Notes: generated by a model not told the origin, from the letters alone. 64,000 bases of DNA from Bacilli bacterium (GCA_017541885.1 JAFXYF010000005.1:71835-135834), one strand, 5' to 3'. Counted from the stretch's first letter, positions 16,385 to 24,639 are shown. Made by a program: numbers and translations.

Positions 16385-17092
16385 TTGAATACTAGGAGAA
16401 AATTTGTTTATATATTTTGTTTTATATTATTAAATGCATTTTTAGTAGTTGGATTTTTAGTTATTAGAGATGCAACATCTATTAATAAACTTAGAAAAGA
16501 GGTTAATGAACTTACTAAGTTAGATGTAACTAAAGATCGTTATAATCGTAAGATTAAAACTACTGGTAAATATGCATTAGTAGAATCTTCTATTAAAGAT
16601 TACTTAGATGGTTATGCATTAGAAGTACAACAAGCTACTGCTTTAATGCATGATCCACAATTATCTAAGATTCTATCTTATGATAATTATTTAGAGGATG
16701 GACCAGATTTTAAGAATTCCATTGCTTATTTAGAAGAATCTAAAGAGAAGTTTAATGATCAAATAGATGCTTTAGTATATGATTTAGAGGAAGAACAAAT
16801 AATGAATCATATTTATGAACGTACTAAAGATGAATATTATGTTGATCTATATCATGAATTAATGTTTGATGATGATATGCGTGATGGATTAAATGAATCT
16901 AAAGAATTATTTCAACAAACTAGATCTAAGATGAATAATGTATATGATGTAAGTCTAGAAGTATTAAATTTCTTAAAGACTTATAATGATTCTTGGGAAT
17001 TAGATAATGGTGAAATTAAGTTTAAGACTAATGATTTACGTAATTACTATGATACATTAATTGCTAAATTAGATACGAAAAAAGATGCTTAG
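16385..17092 (+). CDS. Membrane-anchored helical protein of unknown function
   Basis: 235 residues starting at TTG 16385, which sits 7 bp after AGAGGTGG; the GTG at 16376 is part of that site. One N-terminal membrane helix (about residues 9-27) is followed by a long, charged, mainly helical domain without cysteines. The protein ends in the terminator stem. It has no family that I recognise. It lies in the same run as engB and is convergent with spoIVA. Confidence 0.72.
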   Translation: MNTRRKFVYIFCFILLNAFLVVGFLVIRDATSINKLRKEVNELTKLDVTKDRYNRKIKTTGKYALVESSIKDYLDGYALEVQQATALMHDPQLSKILSYDNYLEDGPDFKNSIAYLEESKEKFNDQIDALVYDLEEEQIMNHIYERTKDEYYVDLYHELMFDDDMRDGLNESKELFQQTRSKMNNVYDVSLEVLNFLKTYNDSWELDNGEIKFKTNDLRNYYDTLIAKLDTKKDA

Positions 17093-17102
17093 GCATCTTT
17101 TT
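17078..17102. terminator. Terminator shared by the 16.4-kb gene and spoIVA
   Basis: AAAAAAGATGC-TTAG-GCATCTTTTT. The stem contains the last codons and stop of the plus-strand gene and abuts the end of spoIVA. Confidence 0.85.
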
Positions 17103-18564
17103 ATATTACTATTGTTATTACATTGTTTGATCCTTTATTAATTACTTTTGTTAAAGTGTTTTGTAATTTAAATCTTATGTTATCTGGCATAAGATTTATT
17201 TTTGATTGAATACCTTCTTGGACTATTGAGTCTAGACTTCTTCCAAATATTTCACTTTTCCAAATATCATTATCATTCTTTGTTAAATAATCAATTAATT
17301 CTTTTGATTGGACTTCACTACCTATAATTGGTTCAAAGGTAGATTCAACATCTACTTTAATCATATGAATGGATGGGGCAACTGCTTTTAGTTTTACTCC
17401 ATATCTTGTTCCTTGTTTAATTATTTCAGGTTTATCTAATTTCATATCTTCTATAGATGGAGTAGCAATTCCATATCCTGTTTGTTTAACCATATTTAAT
17501 GCATACTTTAATGTATCATATTCTTTTTTTGCTTCTTGATATTCTTGAAGTAGGGATAATAAGTCTGCTTTTGTTTTTATATCTTTATGAATTAAATCAT
17601 TTAAAACTTCTTGATATAAATTATCTGGACTAGATAGATTTATTGTGATTGTTCCTGAAGAGGTGTCTACATCTGATAAATAACATTTCTCGATGTATTC
17701 ATTTTTTAGAAATGTTTCTGTTATTTTTTCTACATCTCTTATTTTATCTATTTCAATTACACTTTCTTTTATTGATTCTATATATGACTTTTTAACTTTA
17801 TGATTTGGATTTAATATAGCAATCCATTCTGGCATATTTACTTTTACTTCTAATACTGGGAATTCATATAGTGCTTCTCTTAGAATATTATACATATCTT
17901 TTTCTGTCATTGTATCTATACTAATAGGTAATACAGGTACTTGATATTGTTCTTCTAAACTTTTTCTTAATTCATCTACTTCTGGAGTATTAGGATGAGT
18001 TGAATTTAATACTATAATAAATGGTTTATTTATACTTTTTAATTCTTCTATTACTCTTTTTTCTGCTTCTACGTAGTCTTCTCTTTTAAAGTCTCCAATT
18101 GATGAATCTGTTGTGACTACTATACCTATTGTAGAGTGTTCTTTTATTACTTTTTCTGTACCTATTTCTGCTGCTTCTGTGAAGGGTATTTCTTCTGTAT
18201 ACCATGGTGTTTTTACTAGTCTTGGTCCATTTTCATCTGTTGCCCCTATAGCATTAGGTATCATATATCCTACACAATCAATTAATTTAATTTGGCAAGT
18301 AAAGTCATCTATTTTTATTTTTGCAGGATTGGTTGGGATGAATTTAGGCTCTGTAGTCATAATAGTTTTACCTGATGCACTTTGAGGTACTTCATCTAAA
18401 GTTCTTTTCTTTTCAAATTCATCTTCCATATTAGGTACCATTAGTGTTTCTACTACTTTTTTAATAAATGTTGATTTACCTGTTCTAACGGCACCGACTA
18501 CTCCTAAATAAATATCTCCGCCACTTCGTTTGGCGATGTTTTTTATTATGTCTTTTTTTTCCAT
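17101..18564 (-). CDS. spoIVA: Stage IV sporulation protein A (spore coat ATPase)
   Basis: 487 residues, near the 492 of Bacillus. The N-terminal TRAFAC-type ATPase domain has Walker A GAVRTGKST (residues 24-32), the SASGKTIMTTEPKF segment, DCVGYM and an NSTHP specificity loop. The middle and C-terminal domains end in NTLTKVINKGSNNVITIVI, close to the conserved SpoIVA tip that contacts SpoVM. SpoIVA polymerises on the outer forespore membrane using ATP and forms the coat basement layer. It is a strong marker of true endospore formation. The ribosome site is AAGGAGAG. It lies in the same der-to-HU neighbourhood as in Bacillus. Confidence 0.98.
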   Translation of the reverse strand: MEKKDIIKNIAKRSGGDIYLGVVGAVRTGKSTFIKKVVETLMVPNMEDEFEKKRTLDEVPQSASGKTIMTTEPKFIPTNPAKIKIDDFTCQIKLIDCVGYMIPNAIGATDENGPRLVKTPWYTEEIPFTEAAEIGTEKVIKEHSTIGIVVTTDSSIGDFKREDYVEAEKRVIEELKSINKPFIIVLNSTHPNTPEVDELRKSLEEQYQVPVLPISIDTMTEKDMYNILREALYEFPVLEVKVNMPEWIAILNPNHKVKKSYIESIKESVIEIDKIRDVEKITETFLKNEYIEKCYLSDVDTSSGTITINLSSPDNLYQEVLNDLIHKDIKTKADLLSLLQEYQEAKKEYDTLKYALNMVKQTGYGIATPSIEDMKLDKPEIIKQGTRYGVKLKAVAPSIHMIKVDVESTFEPIIGSEVQSKELIDYLTKNDNDIWKSEIFGRSLDSIVQEGIQSKINLMPDNIRFKLQNTLTKVINKGSNNVITIVI

Positions 18565-18586
18565 AATTCTCTCCTTATTTCAATTA

Positions 18587-18594
18587 AGTATATG
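18587..18594 (-). promoter_or_regulatory. Sigma-E-like -10 element of spoIVA
   Basis: On the minus strand CATATACT fits the mother-cell sigma-E -10 pattern CATAYANT, 22 bp before the ATG. The spacer and upstream terminator leave no recognisable -35, so this rests on the -10 and on the known sigma-E control of spoIVA. Confidence 0.45.
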
Positions 18595-18603
18595 TTTAAG
18601 CTA

Positions 18604-18631
18604 AAAAAAAAGAACTAGTGTTCTTTTTTTA
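18604..18631. terminator. Terminator upstream of spoIVA
   Basis: AGAAC-TAGT-GTTCT stem flanked by A and T runs; it ends the unit of the zinc-ribbon gene and isolates spoIVA. Confidence 0.8.
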
Positions 18632-19576
18632 TTTATAAGATATAGATTTAATAATAATACTTTTTATCTCATTACAAGCATCTTTCTCACTTGAATCAAA
18701 TCTCATTTCATAGATTCTATTATCATCTTTATATTTCATTAAATAGAAATCTTGATAAGCATTTGTTTTTTCAAATGATCTTTGTAGCCATATAACTTTA
18801 TTTATTTCTACTTCTTTAATATCACTTTGTCTATATTTATTATGATTATTTGATATATCTACTAAATATTCTTCTTCATTTTTAGTCATATATTGACTAT
18901 AAATAGTTATATAACATTTCTTTTTATTCTTTTCATATGAGAAATGTTGATAGTTATTATAATTTGTTTTTATTTCTGCTTCTTTTGGAATAAAATAACT
19001 TAAATAATTGTTTTCTATAGAGTCTTTTGTAGCTTTGTCCATTGTTTTTATACCTTTAGATTGAAGTAGGGCAAGAATTATAAAATATAATAATATAATT
19101 AATATTATTAATCCAATATTTGTAGTGGGACTTGTTTGCTTTAGTTTTAATAATAATTCTTCTTTTGATAATTCTTGATTTTTCTTTTTTATTCTTTTTA
19201 TACTTGTTTTTACTTCTTCTAAATAATAATTATTAAAATTAATACCTAAATATAAATTAAAACATACTCTAAATATTATTCCTATATCTGGAGGTAGATA
19301 TTGATAAGACAAAATATAAATAACTAGAATTATAAAACTTTGAGCAAATAGTTTTCTATATAATAAATAGAATGGTCCTAGAAGTATTGCGAAGATTGAT
19401 ATTTTCTTTTCAAAAAGACTTATATCATCTCCTAAATAAGCGTTTAGATATTCATCATTTTTTATTTCTTTATTATACGAAAAACCCCAATTTTTATTGG
19501 AGTTTATTTTTTGACCGCATTTATTGCAATACTTTGCGTCTTCTTCTAGTTCATTTTTACATTTTGTACAAATCAT
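18629..19576 (-). CDS. Zinc-ribbon membrane protein
   Basis: 315 residues. The N-terminus is a zinc ribbon with two CxxC knuckles (CTKCKNEL, YCNKCGQ). Three or so membrane helices follow (FAILLGPFYLLY, FIILVIYILSY, LIILIILLYFIILALL), then a soluble C-terminal domain of about 140 residues, rich in Tyr, Asn and Lys (YITIYSQYMTKNEEEYLVDI, YEMRFDSSEKDACNEI). This layout resembles many Firmicutes zinc-ribbon membrane proteins with no known activity. It lies 5 bp after the repeat-protein gene, so the two are probably co-expressed next to spoIVA. Confidence 0.72.
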   Translation of the reverse strand: MICTKCKNELEEDAKYCNKCGQKINSNKNWGFSYNKEIKNDEYLNAYLGDDISLFEKKISIFAILLGPFYLLYRKLFAQSFIILVIYILSYQYLPPDIGIIFRVCFNLYLGINFNNYYLEEVKTSIKRIKKKNQELSKEELLLKLKQTSPTTNIGLIILIILLYFIILALLQSKGIKTMDKATKDSIENNYLSYFIPKEAEIKTNYNNYQHFSYEKNKKKCYITIYSQYMTKNEEEYLVDISNNHNKYRQSDIKEVEINKVIWLQRSFEKTNAYQDFYLMKYKDDNRIYEMRFDSSEKDACNEIKSIIIKSISYK

Positions 19577-19581
19577 TATTT

Positions 19582-21015
19582 TTAACCTCTTTTAGGAGCT
19601 ATTTGTTTTACGATTATATTTATATGACAACTTTCATTTTCTAATCCTTTGATTAGATCTACATCTTCTTCTGCAATCTCTTCATAGATTTCACCATTTA
19701 CTTTAATTCTATGAGGATTATCAATATAGAATCCTAATTCATTTAATATTTCATGGGCAATGAATAATTGTCCATTATTATTACAGATTAAAATATCATA
19801 ATCTTTTTTATTTACAACATATGTGTCAGCAATAATTATTTTTTTATCTATAAAGTGGAATAAATCATTTTCTGCTATTTCATAGCAAGGTTTATTCATA
19901 ATAGTATCTACTATTTGATCTCTTTGGCCGATTTCTTCTACTGGGATATATAATTTACCAGTGTTTGTATCTTTGTAGATTAATACTGTGCCTTGTTTTG
20001 TAGTAGTATGTTTTTCATAATAAGGCATTACTCTATCTCTGAAAGGTATTACTCTATCTCTGAATGGTATTACTCTATCTCTAAAAGGAATTATTCTATC
20101 TATGTATGGCATTACAATATCTTTAAACTCTTCTTTATTGAATGGTTTTGCGATTTTATTGAATTCTTTTTCTTCGTAAGGCATAACTTTTTCAAATAAA
20201 TTCTTTCTTTGTTTGAATTCATAGATTTGATCTACTACTTTATTAACAACATCTTCTTGTGGGAATTCTACTTTAGGAAAATCTTCTTTTTTTAGAGTAG
20301 TTGGTTTTAATAATTGTTCTACTCCATGATAATTTAATTCCTTTTCCACCTCTTTTAGTTCGTTTTCTGTTATTGAATAACAATTATAGCCATTTAAGAG
20401 AGTTGGAGTACCTTCAATTTCAATTCCATGACTTTTTAACATCTCATATACGTTTCTTCTAACATAATATTTTTTTGTTTGATAATCATAATAATATTCA
20501 AATAAATACTCAGCTGGTTTTATTTCATCATTTAATGCTACTTCTACTATTTTTCTTTTGAAGGCAACTTTATCTTTCTTTGTTTCTTCTTCTATTTTTT
20601 CTAGATCTTCTTCAGTTACATTACAACATGTTGTACCATTGATTGTTCTTTTACTTTTTGGTTCAATATTGTAACGTTGACATGTATTTTCAGTTACGTA
20701 TAGTTTGTTATCGTGATTAGTATCTTTATATACAGTGAAAGATAGAACTAACTGTAAATCAAAGATAGTTACTATATTTGGAATTAGATGAACTGCTTGT
20801 TCAGCTGATTCTTTATCGATAATTTCTAGGTCTTCTTCTGTTATTTTGTAGCATAAATTATCTTTTATTGTTTTATAGTCTTCTCTATCTCCTATATTAA
20901 AATGATCACATAGTTCTTTTATTATGTATAATCCATTTGATGTTTTATAGACATCATAAAAAGCAGTATCACGAATACCGTTTTCTTCTATTTCCCTTTT
21001 TAATTCTTCTTTCAT
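19582..21015 (-). CDS. Five-repeat protein of unknown function near spoIVA
   Basis: 477 residues with no signal peptide or membrane helix. It is built from five diverged repeats of about 55-80 residues. Each starts with a Tyr-rich hairpin (VYKTSNGLYI, VYKDTNHDNKLYV, YYDYQTKKYYV, IYKDTNTGKLYI, ILICNNNGQLFI) and ends with a Cys/Tyr plus acidic helix (CYKITEEDLEII, CCNVTEEDLEKI, CYSITENELKEV, CYEIAENDLFHF, YEEIAEEDVDLI). Between repeats 3 and 4 is a separate stretch of short units, IPFRDRV repeated. I do not recognise a family. The place between spoIVA and spoVIF suggests a spore coat or cortex role, which is inference. Confidence 0.8.
   Translation of the reverse strand: MKEELKREIEENGIRDTAFYDVYKTSNGLYIIKELCDHFNIGDREDYKTIKDNLCYKITEEDLEIIDKESAEQAVHLIPNIVTIFDLQLVLSFTVYKDTNHDNKLYVTENTCQRYNIEPKSKRTINGTTCCNVTEEDLEKIEEETKKDKVAFKRKIVEVALNDEIKPAEYLFEYYYDYQTKKYYVRRNVYEMLKSHGIEIEGTPTLLNGYNCYSITENELKEVEKELNYHGVEQLLKPTTLKKEDFPKVEFPQEDVVNKVVDQIYEFKQRKNLFEKVMPYEEKEFNKIAKPFNKEEFKDIVMPYIDRIIPFRDRVIPFRDRVIPFRDRVMPYYEKHTTTKQGTVLIYKDTNTGKLYIPVEEIGQRDQIVDTIMNKPCYEIAENDLFHFIDKKIIIADTYVVNKKDYDILICNNNGQLFIAHEILNELGFYIDNPHRIKVNGEIYEEIAEEDVDLIKGLENESCHINIIVKQIAPKRG
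20022..20115 (-). repeat. 21-bp tandem repeat inside the five-repeat gene
   Basis: About four copies of a 21-bp unit (plus-strand core TTACTCTATCTCTGAAAGG) encode the heptad IPFRDRV, with VMPYIDR and VMPYYEK variants at the edges. The third and fourth units carry base changes, so it is slowly decaying or under selection for the peptide. Confidence 0.85.
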
Positions 21016-21050
21016 CTTTCTACGCTCCCTACTATAATTTATTATATAAT

Positions 21051-21080
21051 AAAAAAGACTATAAATAAATAGTCTTTTTA
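21051..21080 (-). terminator. Terminator after spoVIF
   Basis: AAAAGACTA and TAGTCTTTT pair around TAAATAAA with flanking A and T runs; it overlaps the end of spoVIF and separates it from the repeat-protein gene. Confidence 0.85.
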
Positions 21081-21314
21081 AAACATTTTATCAATATTTT
21101 TTGGTACTTTGTCATTTATTATGGCATTTACAATTTTATCTTCTTTTTCTTTTGATACTGTTTTACCTGTGATATTTCCTAATTCATTTATTATTTCTCT
21201 AATTGTTTTTTCGTCTTTTATATTTTTTTGTAGTTTACTTGCGAGAGATAAAATTGTGTCTTTCTTTACACTTGTTTTTTTCTCAATATTATTAAATAGA
21301 CTATCTTTAAACAT
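21078..21314 (-). CDS. spoVIF: Stage VI sporulation protein F
   Basis: 78 residues, close to the usual size. The pattern FNNIEKKTSVKKDTILSLASKLQ, then DEKTIREIINELG and VSKEKEDKIVNAIINDKVP, matches the SpoVIF family. In Bacillus SpoVIF acts late in the mother cell, supporting GerR-dependent coat assembly. The ribosome site GGAGG lies inside the terminator stem of the upstream gene. It is its own unit, closed by a terminator. Confidence 0.9.
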   Translation of the reverse strand: MFKDSLFNNIEKKTSVKKDTILSLASKLQKNIKDEKTIREIINELGNITGKTVSKEKEDKIVNAIINDKVPKNIDKMF

Positions 21315-21350
21315 AAAAAAACCTCCACTTTATTATATGCGGAGGTTTTT
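21314..21350 (-). terminator. Terminator of the der operon, overlapping spoVIF start signals
   Basis: On the minus strand AAAAACCTCC pairs with GGAGGTTTTTTT around a 14-nt loop. The descending arm is also the spoVIF ribosome site, and the T run reaches the spoVIF ATG. Confidence 0.85.
21332..21339 (-). promoter_or_regulatory. Sigma-E-like -10 in the terminator loop before spoVIF
   Basis: The loop reads CATATAAT on the minus strand, an exact fit to CATAYANT. A start 6-8 nt downstream would produce an RNA lacking the 5' arm of the hairpin, leaving GGAGG free. No clear -35 was found. Confidence 0.5.
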
Positions 21351-21351
21351 C

Positions 21352-21597
21352 TTATTTTCTTTTTCCTAATTGATTACACATTTTATTGAATTCATCCATA
21401 TTGATTAAACCTTTATTTAATCTATCTTGTAACATAGCAAATGCTCTGTCATTCATTTCATCTTTACTCATAACATTAGTATGTTGCATTACACGATTGT
21501 TTTGCATAATTCTTTCTGAGTCACTTAATGGATTTCCTTCACTACTTTTAATGAAGCTATTCTTTGGTTGTAGGTTTGTATTCTTTCCTATTATCAT
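21352..21597 (-). CDS. Small SHOCT-like protein
   Basis: 81 residues. The first half is polar and probably disordered. The last 30 residues (AFAMLQDRLNKGLINMDEF, then NKMCNQLGKRK) have the short SHOCT-type helical hairpin with an L.KG.I...EF pattern. The ATG overlaps the der stop by 4 bp (ATGA), so it is translationally coupled to der. Function unknown. Confidence 0.75.
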   Translation of the reverse strand: MIIGKNTNLQPKNSFIKSSEGNPLSDSERIMQNNRVMQHTNVMSKDEMNDRAFAMLQDRLNKGLINMDEFNKMCNQLGKRK

Positions 21598-22904
21598 TCT
21601 TCTTCTCCATTTCTGTTTTTAAATTGTAATACAATTGGTGTTCCTCCAAAATCAAAGTTTTCTCTTATTTTATTTTCTAGATATCTTTCATATGAGAAGT
21701 GTACTAAACCTTTACTATTAACTCTAAATGTAAATTTAGGTGGTTTTGTACCTGTTTGTGATGTGAAGTATATTTTTAATCTTCTTCCTTTATATGATGG
21801 AGGTAGATTTAATTGATATGCTTCTTGAATCATTTCATTTAAAATACTTGTTTTTACTATTCTATTAATATTTTCATTTACTTTAACTATTTCTGGCATT
21901 AAAGTATGAATTCTTTTCTTTGTTAGTGCACTTAAGAAGACAATTGGTGCATATGGAGCAAATTGAAATTCTGCTCTCATAAGTTTTTCAAATTCTTGAA
22001 TAGTAGTGTCTTTTACTTTATCCCATTTGTTTACTACAAAGATTAATCCTTTACCTCTTTCAATAGCATAACCAGCGATATGTTTATCGTGTTCCATTAT
22101 ACCTTCTTCAGCATTTATTACTACTAAGCAAATATCTGATCTATCTATTGATTTTAAAGATCTAAATAAACTATATTTTTCTACACTTTCAAATACTTTA
22201 CCTTTTTTTCTCATTCCGGCAGTATCAATTACAACATATTCTTCATTATTATATTTTAATACTGAGTCAATTGAGTCTCTTGTTGTACCTGCAATATTTG
22301 ATACAACAACTCTTTCTTCATTTAATAGAGCATTTGTTAGTGAACTTTTACCAACATTAGGTCTACCAATAATAGAGAATTTTACTCTATCATCAACTTG
22401 TTCTTCTTGTTCATGAAAGTTCATTGTAATTGCTTCCATTAATTCAATATATCCAGTATTATGAATTCCACTTATTGGAATGTAAGTATCAAAACCTAAT
22501 TCATAAAAATCATAGATGTTATTTTGTGCTTCTTTAACATCCATTTTATTAATTGCGACTATAACAGTTTTATCTGTTCTTCTTAAAATATCTCTTACAA
22601 TAAGATCGTTTGCAGTTAATCCTTCTTTTCCATCTACAATGAAGACTACAATATCTGCTTCATTAATGGCAATTTCTGCTTGCATTTTAATTTCTGTATT
22701 AAAGTCCATTTTAGAAGCATCTATTCCACCTGTATCTATTAAATAGAATCTTTTCTTATTATAATTAGCTTCTTGATAGATTCTATCTCTTGTTACTCCT
22801 GGAATATCTTCTATAATGGATACTTGTTTTCCAACTATTTTATTAAATAGGGTAGACTTTCCAACATTAGGTCTTCCAACTAACGCAACAGTAGGTAATT
22901 TCAT
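21594..22904 (-). CDS. der: Ribosome assembly GTPase Der (EngA)
   Basis: 436 residues with two tandem G domains. The first has GRPNVGKSTLFN (about residue 9), DTGGID and NKMD. The second has GRPNVGKSSLTN (about residue 181), DTAGMRKKG and NKWD. A C-terminal KH-like domain (PPSYKGRRLKIYFTSQTG, HFSYERYLENKIRENF) follows. It is essential for 50S maturation. GGAGGGG precedes the ATG. In Bacillus der lies a few genes from spoIVA and hbs, as here. Confidence 0.98.
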   Translation of the reverse strand: MKLPTVALVGRPNVGKSTLFNKIVGKQVSIIEDIPGVTRDRIYQEANYNKKRFYLIDTGGIDASKMDFNTEIKMQAEIAINEADIVVFIVDGKEGLTANDLIVRDILRRTDKTVIVAINKMDVKEAQNNIYDFYELGFDTYIPISGIHNTGYIELMEAITMNFHEQEEQVDDRVKFSIIGRPNVGKSSLTNALLNEERVVVSNIAGTTRDSIDSVLKYNNEEYVVIDTAGMRKKGKVFESVEKYSLFRSLKSIDRSDICLVVINAEEGIMEHDKHIAGYAIERGKGLIFVVNKWDKVKDTTIQEFEKLMRAEFQFAPYAPIVFLSALTKKRIHTLMPEIVKVNENINRIVKTSILNEMIQEAYQLNLPPSYKGRRLKIYFTSQTGTKPPKFTFRVNSKGLVHFSYERYLENKIRENFDFGGTPIVLQFKNRNGEEE

Positions 22905-22927
22905 AGTATCCCCTCCAATTCAGCAAT

Positions 22928-22933
22928 ATTATA
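22928..22933 (-). promoter_or_regulatory. Extended -10 promoter of der
   Basis: Minus strand TATGCTATAAT: a perfect TATAAT with TGn extension. TTTAAA 17 bp upstream is a weak -35. Confidence 0.6.
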
Positions 22934-22996
22934 GCATAAACTTGTAAAGTTTTAAAGAATTTTTCGTTTGTTCTACATTGTGTTTCTAAATAATGC

Positions 22997-23002
22997 TATA
23001 AT
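22997..23002 (+). promoter_or_regulatory. Extended -10 promoter of the 23.0-kb membrane gene
   Basis: AATGCTATAAT, again TGC plus TATAAT, divergent from der. No good -35. Confidence 0.55.
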
Positions 23003-23022
23003 TATGATAAGAAGGTGATTGG

Positions 23023-23844
23023 ATGTCTCAAGACGAAAATATTATTAAATGGTATGAAAGTGGAGATATTATTACTTCATTTATCATTATCACAATTTTA
23101 GCGGCTATATTTTGTAGTCAATCTTTTGCAGTTGTGGGAGATAGTGATTTCTCAATATTTACGAGTGTTATCAACCATAATGCATTGTACTTAGTTGTAC
23201 TTGTATACTTTGTATTTTTAAAGACTAAGTTTGGTAAGAAGTATTTTAATTATTTGAATGCTGCTTTGATCTTTTTATACTTTATATCTACAGTTACTTC
23301 TGTACTTACTCTTGCTCAATCTTTTTCATTAAATACTATTATTGGATTTTTTAAAGATTTAGTATTACTTGTTTATTTAGTTCATACTATGTTTAGAGAT
23401 ACTAGAGTATGGAAAGATTTAAAGCTTGGAAAATCTCCTTTTAATGAGATTAAAAATGATAGTTATTATTATGCATTAATTGTATTAGTAGTTGTACATT
23501 TAATAGTTAATCTTATTTCTACTGTAGTAGTTAGTGGTTTATTTGTATCAATACTTGATGCATTATACTTATTATTATTTGGTCGTTATATTTATCTATA
23601 TCGTGAATATTTAGATTATCATGAGTTAGATGCTCATAATGATGGCAATTTTGATTCAGTTAGAAAAGATATTGATGAGGTACTTGATAAGACTGATGTT
23701 GATGATAAGATTAAAGATGCAGCTGATACTGTTAAAAAGAAGACTAAAGAGGTTTTAGATAAAACTGATATTGATGAAAAAATTGTTGATACTGCAAAAA
23801 AGGTTAAGAAAAGAGTAACTAAAAAGAAAGGAGAGGATGAATAA
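23023..23844 (+). CDS. Polytopic membrane protein with duplicated charged tail
   Basis: 273 residues with about five membrane helices in the first 190 residues. A soluble tail contains a direct duplication of about 23 residues (EVLDKTDVDDKIKDAADTVK and EVLDKTDIDEKIVDTAKKVK), ending in a Lys-rich tip. The tail repeats resemble helical LEA/YtxH-like segments. No known family. The start (GAAGGTGATTGG before ATG) is clear. Its stop overlaps the next ATG (TAATGG). Confidence 0.75.
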   Translation: MSQDENIIKWYESGDIITSFIIITILAAIFCSQSFAVVGDSDFSIFTSVINHNALYLVVLVYFVFLKTKFGKKYFNYLNAALIFLYFISTVTSVLTLAQSFSLNTIIGFFKDLVLLVYLVHTMFRDTRVWKDLKLGKSPFNEIKNDSYYYALIVLVVVHLIVNLISTVVVSGLFVSILDALYLLLFGRYIYLYREYLDYHELDAHNDGNFDSVRKDIDEVLDKTDVDDKIKDAADTVKKKTKEVLDKTDIDEKIVDTAKKVKKRVTKKKGEDE

Positions 23845-24182
23845 TGGATTTATTTGATGAGATTCATAAAGTAAAACAAGACTTTCCTAAGAAAAAGGTT
23901 ATTACTGATGAGTTAAATAAACAGTCTTTTAACTTTTATCAAGGATTTGCAATTACATTATTTGTTGTTTTATTCTTTTTAGGTATATTTTTAGGTAACT
24001 TATTTGCTACTTGTCAGGCTTCATCTTATTTCTCTTCTGATGAGTGTTTAGTTACAGAATTTAACTTTTCTTTAATGATTGTTGTATGGTTTGCTGGCTT
24101 CTTAGTGTCAACATTTATCTATGCAATTGGTCATATTATTGAATTACTTAAGGATATTGACGATAAATTAACGAAAAAATAG
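23844..24182 (+). CDS. Small two-helix membrane protein
   Basis: 112 residues with two membrane helices (about 32-52 and 78-98) separated by a Cys-containing loop (ATCQASS...DECL). It has a charged N-terminus and an acidic C-terminal helix. It overlaps the preceding stop by one base, with GGAGAGG upstream, so the pair is an operon. No family recognised. Confidence 0.75.
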   Translation: MDLFDEIHKVKQDFPKKKVITDELNKQSFNFYQGFAITLFVVLFFLGIFLGNLFATCQASSYFSSDECLVTEFNFSLMIVVWFAGFLVSTFIYAIGHIIELLKDIDDKLTKK

Positions 24183-24238
24183 TCAAATTTAGATGTTAAA
24201 TATTGCAATTTAAAAGAATTCGTGATAATTTTAATATG

Positions 24239-24262
24239 TAAGCATAACATGCTTTATGCTTA
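24239..24262 (+). repeat. Inverted repeat upstream of the HU gene
   Basis: TAAGCATAA-CATGCT-TTATGCTTA: perfect 9-bp arms with a 6-nt centre, ending 26 bp before the HU ATG. No T run follows, so it is not a terminator. It could be an operator or a 5' UTR hairpin. Confidence 0.75.
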
Positions 24263-24287
24263 GTAAATTTATGGGAGGTATAATATT

Positions 24288-24560
24288 ATGAAGAAAGTTG
24301 AATTAGTAGAAGCAGTTGCAAAAGCAACTGGATTAACTAAAGCTGATTCTACAAGAGCTATTGATGCTACTTTTGCTGCTATCACAGGAGCATTAAAGAA
24401 AGGTGACAAAGTTCCTCTAGTTGGATTTGGTACTTTCGCAGTTTCTAAGAGAGCTGCTCGTGAAGGACGTAACCCAAGAACTGGTGAAACTGTTAAAATA
24501 GCTGCTAGAAAAGCTGTTACTTTCAAAGCAGGATCTGCTTTAAAAGACGCTGTAAACTAA
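24288..24560 (+). CDS. hup: DNA-binding protein HU
   Basis: 90 residues, the standard HU length. The helical dimer body (KKVELVEAVAKATGLTKADS) is followed by the DNA-embracing arm with GFGTFAVSKRAAREGRNPRTGE and the IAARKAVTFKAGSALKDAV end. HU is the main nucleoid protein; in Bacillus the gene (hbs) lies directly beside spoIVA, and here it is within 6 kb. It has GGGAGG upstream and an intrinsic terminator downstream. Codon use is less AT-extreme, in line with high expression. Confidence 0.98.
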   Translation: MKKVELVEAVAKATGLTKADSTRAIDATFAAITGALKKGDKVPLVGFGTFAVSKRAAREGRNPRTGETVKIAARKAVTFKAGSALKDAVN

Positions 24561-24573
24561 TTTAGTTTATTAT

Positions 24574-24604
24574 AAAGAACCTTAAAAATAAGGTTCTTTT
24601 CTTT
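24574..24604 (+). terminator. Terminator after HU
   Basis: AAAGAACCTT-AAAAAT-AAGGTTCTTT followed by T residues. Confidence 0.9.
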
Positions 24605-24639
24605 TGTTTTATGATATAATTTGAATAGGTGGTGATTGG

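Noticed and set aside
20022-20115. CRISPR-like repeat
   Set aside because: The 21-bp units have no spacers and encode an in-frame heptad within a gene.
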